A stretch of 64,000 nt of DNA from Tsuneonella amylolytica (GTDB lineage: Bacteria; Pseudomonadota; Alphaproteobacteria; Sphingomonadales; Sphingomonadaceae): contig NZ_CP032570.1 of assembly GCF_003626915.1 (NCBI RefSeq), positions 2,045,001 to 2,109,000 of the forward strand. The letters run 5' to 3'. Positions within the stretch are counted from its first letter, which is position 1. Each line of letters begins with the position of its first letter. Below the pieces are notes generated by a model. The model saw only the letters and a program-made list of their open reading frames with translations. It did not search any database and was not told where the DNA came from. Shown in pieces: positions 27,976 through 36,275 of the stretch. The position numbers and the translations under genes are program-made.

Positions 27976-29367
27976 TCATCCGCCTTGCGCTGGCGGTCCA
28001 TCGGGTAATGCGCGGGCATCCATCCGTACGGGGCCAGGGCTTCGGAACTCGGCAGCAGTGCCGTCCGGACCGTACGGTTGCCATTCGAACCCGTCGGCAC
28101 AGGTGAACGACCGCGCATCCGGCGGCATTTTCATGAAGGCCGTCCAACATCCGTTCATCGTCCGGGCCAAGGCGCGATCGACGGCATCCGCGTTCTTGCC
28201 GCCCCAGCTCGAACTGTCGATCGTGTCGAATGAAAACATCAGTTCGGCGGAATGGATCGGCCCGTCCTCCCATTCGCCAGTGCGAAACGCCGGGGTGTGG
28301 GCGAAGCGATAGAGCCATGCGGGGGCGCCGCTGTCGCCCGTCATCTCGGCGAGTTTGCGCGCGGCCACGAAACCGCGCTCTCCGCTGTTCGATCCTACCA
28401 TCACCGGCACATCGGTTTCGTTGCCCGCAGTCAGCGCTTCGATGGTCGAGACAGGCTTGTACGCAGGATCCTTGACGAAGAACGTCCCGCGCATGAGCTC
28501 AGGGGTCGCGGCGAAGGTCTGGGCGGACACGGCACGCAGATCGTTGGCGCTGGCATCCGCACCAATTCCGATCTTCGCAAGGCCTTCCAGCGTCTTTGCT
28601 GTAGACGCTTCGGCACTCATGTCCGGCACGATCAATGCACCCGACTGAACGATCGCCTTGTCGAACAGGCCCTTCGCGGTAGGTAGTGAAAGAAGCCCGA
28701 CGACGATCCCGCCGCCGGCCGACTGGCCGGCGATCGTCACGTTGTCGGGGTCACCGCCGAATGCGGCGATGTTCTTCCGAACCCACTCGAGCGCGGCTAC
28801 CGCATCCTGCAGGGCATAATTGCCATGCGGCCCTTCGCCGAAGTCGATCGCCGGATGGTTGAAGTTGGCCATCGCCCCCAGGCGGTAGTTCACCGGAACC
28901 GTAATTACCCCGTTCGCCGCGTTGGCCATGCCTTCGTAACTGCCGAGGTGGCCGGCACCCAGAAAGAAGGCGCCGCCGTGAAACCAGACCATCACCGGCG
29001 CCTTCTTCACCGCCTTGGGCGTATAGACCTGCAGGTATAGACAGTCTTCGGATTGGGCGCCGTTGACGCCGCCGGGATTGGCCATCGTGAATCCCGGATC
29101 GACCGGCTGCGGGCAGGGGGGTTCGTAAGCCACTGCGGCGCGCACGCCCTTCCATGCGGGGACCGGCGCGGGGGCTCGCCAGCGCAAGTCACCGACCGGG
29201 GGCGCGGCGAACGGCACCCCGCGAAACACCAGCACGTCCCCGGTATCGTCTCCGCGAAGCGTGCCTGCGTCCGTTTTGATATCGACCGGGTTGATAGGCG
29301 GCGGCATCTGTGCCGCCACCGGTGCAGACAGTCCCGCCAAGGCAAGCGTCAGCCATCCCTTGCGCAT
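27976..29367 (-). CDS. Periplasmic type-B carboxylesterase
   Basis: 463 residues, alpha/beta hydrolase. The signal peptide is 1-19 (APVAA). The oxyanion HGG is at 130-132 and the nucleophile S216 in GQSAGG. SEDCLYLQVYTP is the classic type-B signature. Acid and histidine candidates are in SNSGERGF and the GPIHSAEL segment. It is shorter than the usual 500-550 residues. It probably hydrolyses an ester in the periplasm after uptake by the receptor downstream. Its promoter region shares a 10-bp element with the second esterase. Confidence 0.88.
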   Translation of the reverse strand: MRKGWLTLALAGLSAPVAAQMPPPINPVDIKTDAGTLRGDDTGDVLVFRGVPFAAPPVGDLRWRAPAPVPAWKGVRAAVAYEPPCPQPVDPGFTMANPGGVNGAQSEDCLYLQVYTPKAVKKAPVMVWFHGGAFFLGAGHLGSYEGMANAANGVITVPVNYRLGAMANFNHPAIDFGEGPHGNYALQDAVAALEWVRKNIAAFGGDPDNVTIAGQSAGGGIVVGLLSLPTAKGLFDKAIVQSGALIVPDMSAEASTAKTLEGLAKIGIGADASANDLRAVSAQTFAATPELMRGTFFVKDPAYKPVSTIEALTAGNETDVPVMVGSNSGERGFVAARKLAEMTGDSGAPAWLYRFAHTPAFRTGEWEDGPIHSAELMFSFDTIDSSSWGGKNADAVDRALARTMNGCWTAFMKMPPDARSFTCADGFEWQPYGPDGTAAEFRSPGPVRMDARALPDGPPAQGG

Positions 29368-29402
29368 CCGGCAATCCTCTTCCCGATTTCGTCGACGACT
29401 GC

Positions 29403-29412
29403 CTAACCTCTA
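29403..29412 (-). promoter_or_regulatory. TAGAGGTTAG element upstream of esterase gene
   Basis: On the minus strand TAGAGGTTAG lies 36 bp before the esterase start. The same ten bases lie 48 bp before the other minus-strand esterase (34384-34393), each preceded by a GTGA...TGT...TAAA-like stretch. It could be an operator for one of the TetR-type regulators. Confidence 0.35.
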
Positions 29413-29498
29413 TTTTACACTCTCACAAGAACAAATGGTCATTCTGCATAGCTACCGGGCGCGAGTGAGCCGGTCCGTCGTTCGCGGAAGGGTATTTC

Positions 29499-30419
29499 AT
29501 GAGTACCGTCCGTTGCGGGCGCACTGGTCAAGCCGGGCGCGTTCGCGCTAGCCTGTCCGCTATGGAGATGACCCGGGAAGAGTTGCACGAACTCGTGTGG
29601 AGCCAGCCGATCACGGCGGTTGCCGAGGAGATCGGGATGAGCGGCAACGGGCTCGCCAAGTTGTGCGACCGTCTCGACATTCCTCGCCCGCCCAGCAATC
29701 ACTGGACACGGGCCAGCACCAAACGGGGCGAACCGGTCGCCTTGCCAGCCGCCCCGCGCGGCATGCGAGAGATGATCCGGATCGGCGAGCGTGGTAAGGC
29801 GGTGCAATCCAAGCCGCGGTTGCGCCTTGATCTGGAGACCAGACGTGCGCAGCTGCTCGAAGCCGCCGCCCGGATCGCGCTGGAACACGGTCTGGCCCAT
29901 CTGACGATGAAGACCGTCGCCCGCGAGGTGGGGATCAGCGATGCGCAGGTTCATAACTGCTTCGGCGGGCGGACCGACCTGTTGGTGGCACTCGCCCGCC
30001 GCGAGATTGCCGCCATATCGGCCAGGCGCGGTGTGTCCTTGTTCCGTAGCAAGAACCGCCGCACGCGCATCGTGATCTCTACGATCAGCTACCTGCATGA
30101 AGCGGCGGAGCGAGGACCGCTGCTGCAACTGTTGCTGAGGAATTCCGACGTGAAGCGCGCGCTGCGTCCCGAGCGGGAGGCGAAGGCCGACAGTGCCCGC
30201 GAAGCGATCGTGCGGGGGCTGACGGAGCGTGGTGGACTGGGTCGGGACGTCGCCACGGCTTCTACGATCGCGCTTACGGCGATTTCCCTGCGCGCAGGGG
30301 GCATCGTCGCTGCCCGCCGGGCACCGTTCGAGATCGTGGAGCGGCTGTGCATCGCCCTGACGATGGCCGGGATCGACAGCGACGACCGGCTCGTCCGTTC
30401 GATGCGAGGTCCACGCTGA
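29499..30419 (+). CDS. TetR regulator with an extra N-terminal HTH domain
   Basis: 306 residues, longer than normal TetR proteins (about 200). Residues about 24-76 carry MTREELHELVWSQPITAVAEEIGMSGNGLAKLCDRLDIPRPP-type sequence, a separate HTH unit that usually stands in other large proteins. Residues about 113-165 form a TetR DNA-binding domain (ARIALEHGLAHLTMKTVAREVGISDAQVHNCFGGRTDLL), followed by a helical ligand domain. The start at 29499 has GGAAGGG before it; ATG 29562 or 29568 would also keep both domains. It is divergent from the esterase-TBDR operon and so probably controls it. Confidence 0.82.
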   Translation: MSTVRCGRTGQAGRVRASLSAMEMTREELHELVWSQPITAVAEEIGMSGNGLAKLCDRLDIPRPPSNHWTRASTKRGEPVALPAAPRGMREMIRIGERGKAVQSKPRLRLDLETRRAQLLEAAARIALEHGLAHLTMKTVAREVGISDAQVHNCFGGRTDLLVALARREIAAISARRGVSLFRSKNRRTRIVISTISYLHEAAERGPLLQLLLRNSDVKRALRPEREAKADSAREAIVRGLTERGGLGRDVATASTIALTAISLRAGGIVAARRAPFEIVERLCIALTMAGIDSDDRLVRSMRGPR

Positions 30420-30458
30420 TCCGGCGCGCGGCTCCGGCCTTGTGCGTGCAGTATCGTG

Positions 30459-31055
30459 CTAGTCGCGTACCCGCATGTCGTCGATGAGATCGCCTACCAA
30501 ACGATCGAGAATGTCGTATGCGACAGGCTCGCCCAGCGTTCCGGCGCGGACCTGATCGGCGAGCGACTCTGGTACCGCAGACAGCAGTTCGACGAAGACC
30601 AGTGCCTCTCGAGGAGTGAACTGCAGCGGGGCTGCCACTTCGCTGGCGATGGACCGGAGCATCGCCCTGAAGGGCGCGATCGATTGCACCAGGGGCGAGT
30701 CGGCATTGCGTTCGCGCATGATGAAGTGAAGCACGGGTCCTTCCGCCACGAGATGGTCGAAATAGGCACGCGCTTGGGCAACCGCCCGGGCCAGGAGATC
30801 CCCTCTTCCGCCCGCAGCATCGAGTCGCTCTTTCAGGAGATCGAGCTGCCGCAAGCAAAGCTCGTCGAGAATTTGGCCGACGCTCTCGAAATAGACGTAC
30901 ACCAGTGCCCGGCTGGAGCCGATCGTGGCGGCGATCTCGTTCATGCCGAAGGTCAGCGATCGCTCGGTCAAAACGAGGTCGCGGACGGCGTCGACGATCT
31001 CGTCGATCCGGTCGTCGGCAGACAGCTTGCGGTTGCGCACGCGCGCCTGATCCAC
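30459..31055 (-). CDS. TetR/AcrR family regulator
   Basis: 198 residues. The HTH is at about 18-62 (IVDAVRDLVLTERSLTFGMNEIAATIGSSRALVYVYFESV). The C-terminal helices form the effector domain. It is convergent with the HTH-TetR fusion gene and lies downstream of the amidohydrolase gene on the same strand, separated by a terminator. The ligand is unknown; a hydrolysis product of the region's substrate is a reasonable guess. Confidence 0.88.
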   Translation of the reverse strand: MDQARVRNRKLSADDRIDEIVDAVRDLVLTERSLTFGMNEIAATIGSSRALVYVYFESVGQILDELCLRQLDLLKERLDAAGGRGDLLARAVAQARAYFDHLVAEGPVLHFIMRERNADSPLVQSIAPFRAMLRSIASEVAAPLQFTPREALVFVELLSAVPESLADQVRAGTLGEPVAYDILDRLVGDLIDDMRVRD

Positions 31056-31109
31056 GCCGATCCCCTCCGTCCGGAATACCTTGCGCGTGCCTAGTGGTTA
31101 TCGCGTCAG

Positions 31110-31144
31110 AAAAAAAGGGCGCGCTCCGGATACGGGGCGCGCCC
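31110..31144 (-). terminator. Terminator of the amidohydrolase gene
   Basis: Read on the minus strand, GGGCGCGC pairs with GCGCGCCC and is followed by seven T. It lies 33 bp after the amidohydrolase stop. Confidence 0.88.
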
Positions 31145-31176
31145 AGTGTTGGCCTGGGAGAGGATCCTAGGCTGTT

Positions 31177-32355
31177 CTATTCGGCTGCGACCGCCATCCT
31201 GTCGGCATCGCGGAACATCATGAAATCGTAGTTTGCGCGGTAGAACATGTCCTTGGTATCCTCGTCGAAATCGGCGATGGATGCCTCGAACTTGCCCAGC
31301 GGATCGCGCGTTCCTTCGGGATGCGGGTAATCGCTCGAGAACATGTAGAGTTCGGGCGACGAGTCGCGGATCATGCGGCCCACATCCTCGTTCGGGAAGG
31401 GCGTGAAGCGCACCGCGCGGCGGATGTATTCCGACGGCATCAGGTCCATCGCCTGCAGGTAGGTGTCGGTCTTGTTGAACGAGTGCCAGCCGTGGTCGAG
31501 CATGCGGAGAAACTCGGGGACCCAGCCCGCCCCGCTTTCGATCACACCGCCGCGCAGATCGGGGAAGCGCTGGAACACTCCGTCATAGACCATCGCGGTG
31601 AGGAATTCCTGCGGTGCGTACCAGAGGCACACGAAGTCCGGAAAGCGGAGATTCTCGCCGCCGCCGTGGAGGTCCGCTGCGCGTTCGCGCCCGTTGTTCA
31701 TGTACCCTTTCGGCTGGCGCTTCGTGCCCGGTCCGATGTGCAACATGAAAGGGATGCGATTGTCTTCGAGATACGACCAGAACGGGTCGTGATCGGGATG
31801 GCCGGGCGACCGGTCGCCGGCGGGAGAGGCCGACACCATCACCGCGCCCGCGCCCCGCTCCACCGCGAAGCGTGCTTCCTCGAGCGCCCGCACGGGATTG
31901 TCCATCGGGCAGAAGGCGACCGCGACCATGCGCGGATCGGCGTTGCAGAAATCGATCTGCGCGCAGTTGAGCGCGCGCGCCGCGGCGTAGGCCTGGTCTT
32001 CCGACTTTGCGCGACCGATCGCGGCAAGGCCGAAGGTGGGGAACACGAGCTGGCTGGTGAAGCCGAGCCAGTCGAGCGCTTCCACCCGCTCGTCCTTGTC
32101 GAACCCGCCGAAGCCGAGCCAGCCCTTGGCACCCTGGATCGGGTTTTCCGCAGCCTTTGCGCGCGCTTCGGGATCGGTCCGGCGCGCTTCGGCCAGCTCG
32201 ATCATCTTGACGATGCGCTCGCCGCCTTCGCGCTTGGAGTACACGCCCGAATACACCTCCTTGAACTCGCCTTCGAGATAGGGAGCGAGCCAGTCTTGCG
32301 TTTCCATGGTGTGCGCATCGGCATCGTTCACGATGCGGCCGTTCACGTAGGTCAT
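31177..32355 (-). CDS. Amidohydrolase-2 (ACMSD-like) family hydrolase
   Basis: 392 residues without a signal peptide, so cytosolic. The metal site begins DADAHTME (D13, H15, E18), the HxxE variant common in this subfamily instead of HxH. A late SSDYPHPEG aspartate and a HIGPGT histidine complete the TIM-barrel pattern. Relatives decarboxylate or hydrolyse aromatic and cyclic acids. It stands alone between a TetR gene and a non-coding gap, in a block of hydrolases and TBDRs, and may act late in the same catabolic route. Confidence 0.82.
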   Translation of the reverse strand: MTYVNGRIVNDADAHTMETQDWLAPYLEGEFKEVYSGVYSKREGGERIVKMIELAEARRTDPEARAKAAENPIQGAKGWLGFGGFDKDERVEALDWLGFTSQLVFPTFGLAAIGRAKSEDQAYAAARALNCAQIDFCNADPRMVAVAFCPMDNPVRALEEARFAVERGAGAVMVSASPAGDRSPGHPDHDPFWSYLEDNRIPFMLHIGPGTKRQPKGYMNNGRERAADLHGGGENLRFPDFVCLWYAPQEFLTAMVYDGVFQRFPDLRGGVIESGAGWVPEFLRMLDHGWHSFNKTDTYLQAMDLMPSEYIRRAVRFTPFPNEDVGRMIRDSSPELYMFSSDYPHPEGTRDPLGKFEASIADFDEDTKDMFYRANYDFMMFRDADRMAVAAE

Positions 32356-32680
32356 GTGCTGTTCTCCAATCCCGGTTCACTCGTCGATTGCGAACTTTCG
32401 AACTTATTTGAGTGTCTGTCAACTGAGTCGGGTGGGCAAGACCTTTCTCACCATGAGTAGGGCAATTGCCAAAACTGGTGCGATTGTCGCGGAGCTAAGG
32501 GCGCAGAGGGACAACGATCAAGTGGATCGCGCGCAGTCCTTCGAGGTCTTGCGACAACACACACGTTTAATTGTTCGCGGTGGCCGAAGCGTGGCGGAAT
32601 GAGCTCGATCGACTCATCTCCACAGGGTGAAGTGCGAACCTGCCATCCCGCCGATTGTGACTAACGACGTAACGAAGGAA
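32356..32680 (+). other. 325-bp gap, possible gene remnant
   Basis: Contains the promoter region of the amidohydrolase at its left edge. A short plus-strand frame at 32453-32602 (49 residues, beginning MSRAIAKTGAIVAELRAQRD) has an amphipathic, protein-like composition but no ribosome binding site. It may be a remnant of a regulator. Nothing else is visible. Confidence 0.4.
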
Positions 32681-34336
32681 TCAATCCGTCGCGCGGCCTT
32701 CGGCCAAAGCCTGCTGCAGCAGTTCACGCTCCTTCCGATCGGGATCGACGACCACCTTGGGCTCGATATCGAAGATCATCGTCGCCCGACTGGCTTGGGT
32801 ATAGCGAGGCCATTGCGGCAATGCCGCCGTGTTCGGGTTGCCGGTTTTCGCAAAGGCTATCCAGGCGTCGGACATCAGGTCGGCCAAACGTTGCTGGTCC
32901 GGCCCGGACCCGGTGATCGACGTCGATCGCGCGACATTGTCGAATACGAACGCGATATCGAGCGCATGCGGCGTCTTGAGTCGGCCGCCTTCGACAGGCG
33001 TCTCCCAGTCGAGGCGGTACATATAGACCGGGGCGCGGTTCTGCGCGCTCTTGCGCTCCGCTTGCCGCAGGGCGGTACCACGATAATTCTGGAACGTAGC
33101 GGTTTGGAAAAAAATCTCGCTCGCGTCGGCTTGGGGGTGCGCGGCGCGCATCCCGCTGATGATCCGGTCGACATCGGCGTCGCCTACGACGGTCTTGAGT
33201 TTGGCGGGAAGCTGTTCCCAAGTCAGCGAGAAATTTCCGGGATCGGCGAGGCCTGCCTGAAGTCGCATCTCGGTCCGGTTGGTGCCGACGAGCAGCGGGA
33301 TATCGGCGGACAAGGGGGTCGCGTCGGGCGCGAACGGTTGGCGTTTGAGCGAACTGCCATCGACCACGGGCCGGAAATAGGCCGCCCGTGTGCGCGATTT
33401 CATCAGTACGGCAACGTATTGATCGGTGGGGAGTGCCGCGAGGCCAGCGACATCCCCGGGCTCGAGGCCAGCCGTCTTGAATATGTCTGCGGTCAGGGCG
33501 TTCGCCAGGCGCGGTTCGAAGCCCGCCAGCGACATCGAACCCGATTGCGCGATCGCCCTGTCGAACAGGCCTTGTGCGCTTTCCATGGCCATGAGGGTGG
33601 ACACTTTCGCCGCGCCGCCCGATTCGCCGAAAATGGTGACATTGTCCGGATCGCCGCCGATCGCGGCAGCATTGTCGCGCACCCATTCCAGCGCCTTGAC
33701 CGCGTCGAGGCTGCCGAGGTTGCCGGAATGCGCGTACTTCGGATCCTTCGTCACGCCGCCGAGGTAGAGATAGCCGAAACCGTTGAGTCGGTGGTTGATG
33801 GTGACGACGACGACGTCGCCGCGCTGCGCCAACCGCGTGCCGTCATATCCGTTGCTGGAGCCGGACCCGGTGACATAGCCGCCACCGTGCAGCCAGACCA
33901 TGATCGGACGCTTTTTCCCGTCGTTCATGCCGGGGGTCCACACGTTGAGGAACAGGCAATCCTCGCTGCGCGGCAGATCGTTCACCCATGACGCGAACAC
34001 GGGCACTTCGCCGCTGGGGCGTTGCGGGCAGTCGGCCCCGAACCGGCTTGCGTCGCGCGGGGCCGTCCATGGAACGGGATCGGCGGCTTCCTGAAAGCGC
34101 GTTCCTTCGGTCGAGGCTCCGTAGCGCACGCCGCGGAAGATCATGATGTCGCCGGTTGCACTCGTGGTCCCGCGCACGGGCCCCAGCGTCGTGCCCAGTA
34201 TCGGAGCGGTGTCCTCCAGGTTCGCAATCGTCTGCCGGGCCGGTTGGTCGACCGTGGCACAGCCGAAAAGAGCCAGGGCGGAAAGGCCAGCTCCCGCTTT
34301 GCCGAGTGCGCTGCGTAGTTCGGACGTTCTACCCAT
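32681..34336 (-). CDS. Type-B carboxylesterase, lipoprotein
   Basis: 551 residues from ATG 34336 (AGGA just upstream); a longer frame to 34384 has no such site. The signal ends in a lipobox (ALFGC, lipid-carrying C26). The SEDCLFLNVWTP signature, HGGG oxyanion hole at 150-153 and nucleophile S239 in GESGG identify the family. It should be anchored to a membrane facing the periplasm and cleave carboxylic esters. It is divergent from the third esterase (162 bp apart). Confidence 0.88.
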   Translation of the reverse strand: MGRTSELRSALGKAGAGLSALALFGCATVDQPARQTIANLEDTAPILGTTLGPVRGTTSATGDIMIFRGVRYGASTEGTRFQEAADPVPWTAPRDASRFGADCPQRPSGEVPVFASWVNDLPRSEDCLFLNVWTPGMNDGKKRPIMVWLHGGGYVTGSGSSNGYDGTRLAQRGDVVVVTINHRLNGFGYLYLGGVTKDPKYAHSGNLGSLDAVKALEWVRDNAAAIGGDPDNVTIFGESGGAAKVSTLMAMESAQGLFDRAIAQSGSMSLAGFEPRLANALTADIFKTAGLEPGDVAGLAALPTDQYVAVLMKSRTRAAYFRPVVDGSSLKRQPFAPDATPLSADIPLLVGTNRTEMRLQAGLADPGNFSLTWEQLPAKLKTVVGDADVDRIISGMRAAHPQADASEIFFQTATFQNYRGTALRQAERKSAQNRAPVYMYRLDWETPVEGGRLKTPHALDIAFVFDNVARSTSITGSGPDQQRLADLMSDAWIAFAKTGNPNTAALPQWPRYTQASRATMIFDIEPKVVVDPDRKERELLQQALAEGRATD

Positions 34337-34383
34337 TTCCTGATCCTTCCCCTTGCGACGGCAATCGAAAGCCGTTCTGTCCA

Positions 34384-34393
34384 CTAACCTCTA
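34384..34393 (-). promoter_or_regulatory. TAGAGGTTAG element upstream of second esterase
   Basis: Second copy of the ten-base element at 29403-29412, here 48 bp before the esterase start on the minus strand. It also lies in the shared promoter region of the divergent esterase at 34498. Confidence 0.35.
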
Positions 34394-34497
34394 AAGCCGA
34401 ATTTACCGACAGTCACGATTGTTTTAATCTGAAATCGAGCTTAGGCAGATGGCGGATCGGGCGATGAATCCCGGCCGCGCAACGGGAGAGACTGCCA

Positions 34498-36150
34498 ATG
34501 GCAATGCCAATCACATCCAGCCGCCGACGTTTCCTGGGCGCCACCCTGATGGGGGGGATGCTCACCGCGGCAGGGCCGTTGCGCGCAGCGGATTTCTTTC
34601 CGGTAGTGGAAACGGCGGACGGGCGTCTTCGCGGGATGATGGCTGGCGGGATCGCCAAGTTCCTGGGTGTCCGCTACGGTGCGCCCACTTCCGGCAGCAA
34701 TCGCTTCATGCCCCCGCAACCGGTCCAGAAATGGGCCGGCGTGCGCGACGCGCTCAAATATTCCGATTCCGCGCCCCAGGTGCCGGGCGATCGACGTCAC
34801 GATTATGCCGACCTGATCATGTTCGAAAACCAGCCGGCGGGTCCTGGCGAGGACAACCTGGCGCTGAACCTATGGTCGCCGGCGCTGTCGGCATCCGCGA
34901 AGAAGCCGGTCATCGTCGTTCTGCACGGTGGCGGCTTCTACGGCGGGTCGGGTAATGCGATCGGGATGGATGGAGAGGCGATGGCTCGCTTTTCCGACAG
35001 CGTGGTCATATCCGTCACGCATCGCCTGGGAGCGTTGGGCTTTCTGCATCTGGCCGAGTTTGCCGACGATCGCTTCGCGTCGTCCGGCACCGTCGGAATG
35101 CAGGACATCGTCGCCGCGCTTGCATGGGTAAGAACCAATGTACAGGCCTTCGGAGGCGATCCGTCGCGCGTGCTTGTCTACGGGCAGTCGGGCGGGGGCG
35201 CCAAGACCAGCACGCTGATGGCCATGCCGAGTGCGAAGGGCTTGTTTCACCGCGCCGGGGTCATGAGCGGATCGGCGCTCCGTATGATGCCCCGGGAAAT
35301 TGCGTCTGCGAATGCCTCTCGTCTGCTTTCGGCGCTCGGCATTGCCAAAGGCGACGTGAAAGCGTTGCAGGCGGTACCCTGGACCACGCTACTGGAAACG
35401 CAGGCTACGCTGGAAGCCGCCGCACGAGCGAAGGGCGAAGCGCCCAGTTCCTTCGCTCCTGTGGTCGACGGATCCGTCCTGCCGCGCCATCCCTTCTCGC
35501 CCGGCGCGCCCGAGGTAAGCCGCGACGTGCCGCTCATCGTGTCGACCGCGCTGGACGAACGATCCTATCGTATGGCCAATTTTGCGATGACCGAAGATCA
35601 GTTGCTGGCCTTCGCCCGAGAGCGGGCCGGCGATCGGGCGCAGGAGGTGGTCGACATGTACCGCGCCGAGAGCCCGCAGGAGAAGCCGTTCCTGCTGGCG
35701 GCGCGGATGGACAGCGACATCTGGTTCCGCAAGAGCGCGTTCGCGCAGGCGGAACTGAAAGCACGGCAGGGCGGCGGGAAGGTCTGGTCCTATCTCTGGA
35801 CCTGGCCCAGCCCGGCCTATGGCGGGCGCTTTGGGGCCGTTCACGGGATCGACGTTGCCCCCAGTCTGCACAGCGTGCGCGGGGCGTTGAACGGGCCTAG
35901 CGCGCAGAGCGTCGCCATGGCGGACCGCATCGCCGCAAGCTGGGCCGCGTTTGCGGCCTCTGGCGATCCGAACAACGAATACCTGCCCGACTGGCCGGCT
36001 TACGAGCCGACAAAACGAGCGACGATGATCCTGTCGCAAGAACCCGAGGTCGTGAACGATCCGCGCGCCCAGTTCCGCGAGGTCTGGGCGACAATAGGTG
36101 CGACGCGGCCCGTAACCGGCTCGAGCGCGAGCGCCGATCAGGACGGATGA
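34498..36150 (+). CDS. Type-B carboxylesterase with Tat signal
   Basis: 550 residues. The N-terminus has a twin-arginine signal (SRRRFLGATL, residues 8-17, cleavage near LRAA). HGGG is at 143-146 and the nucleophile S231 in GQSGGG. The EDNLALNLWSP block replaces the usual SEDCLYLNVW and lacks its cysteine. It would be folded in the cytosol and exported to the periplasm. It is followed by a TBDR gene 125 bp later on the same strand, repeating the esterase-receptor pairing seen at 24975-29367. Confidence 0.88.
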   Translation: MAMPITSSRRRFLGATLMGGMLTAAGPLRAADFFPVVETADGRLRGMMAGGIAKFLGVRYGAPTSGSNRFMPPQPVQKWAGVRDALKYSDSAPQVPGDRRHDYADLIMFENQPAGPGEDNLALNLWSPALSASAKKPVIVVLHGGGFYGGSGNAIGMDGEAMARFSDSVVISVTHRLGALGFLHLAEFADDRFASSGTVGMQDIVAALAWVRTNVQAFGGDPSRVLVYGQSGGGAKTSTLMAMPSAKGLFHRAGVMSGSALRMMPREIASANASRLLSALGIAKGDVKALQAVPWTTLLETQATLEAAARAKGEAPSSFAPVVDGSVLPRHPFSPGAPEVSRDVPLIVSTALDERSYRMANFAMTEDQLLAFARERAGDRAQEVVDMYRAESPQEKPFLLAARMDSDIWFRKSAFAQAELKARQGGGKVWSYLWTWPSPAYGGRFGAVHGIDVAPSLHSVRGALNGPSAQSVAMADRIAASWAAFAASGDPNNEYLPDWPAYEPTKRATMILSQEPEVVNDPRAQFREVWATIGATRPVTGSSASADQDG

Positions 36151-36275
36151 CCGCCGGGGCGGACATGCTCTCGACCGCATGATCCGACTTGTCGCGAAAA
36201 ACAGACAATCCCGACTTCCGAATACGGGGTGATGGGAACGAAAAACCGTAGAAAGCGGCTAATGGGAGAGTTAAA

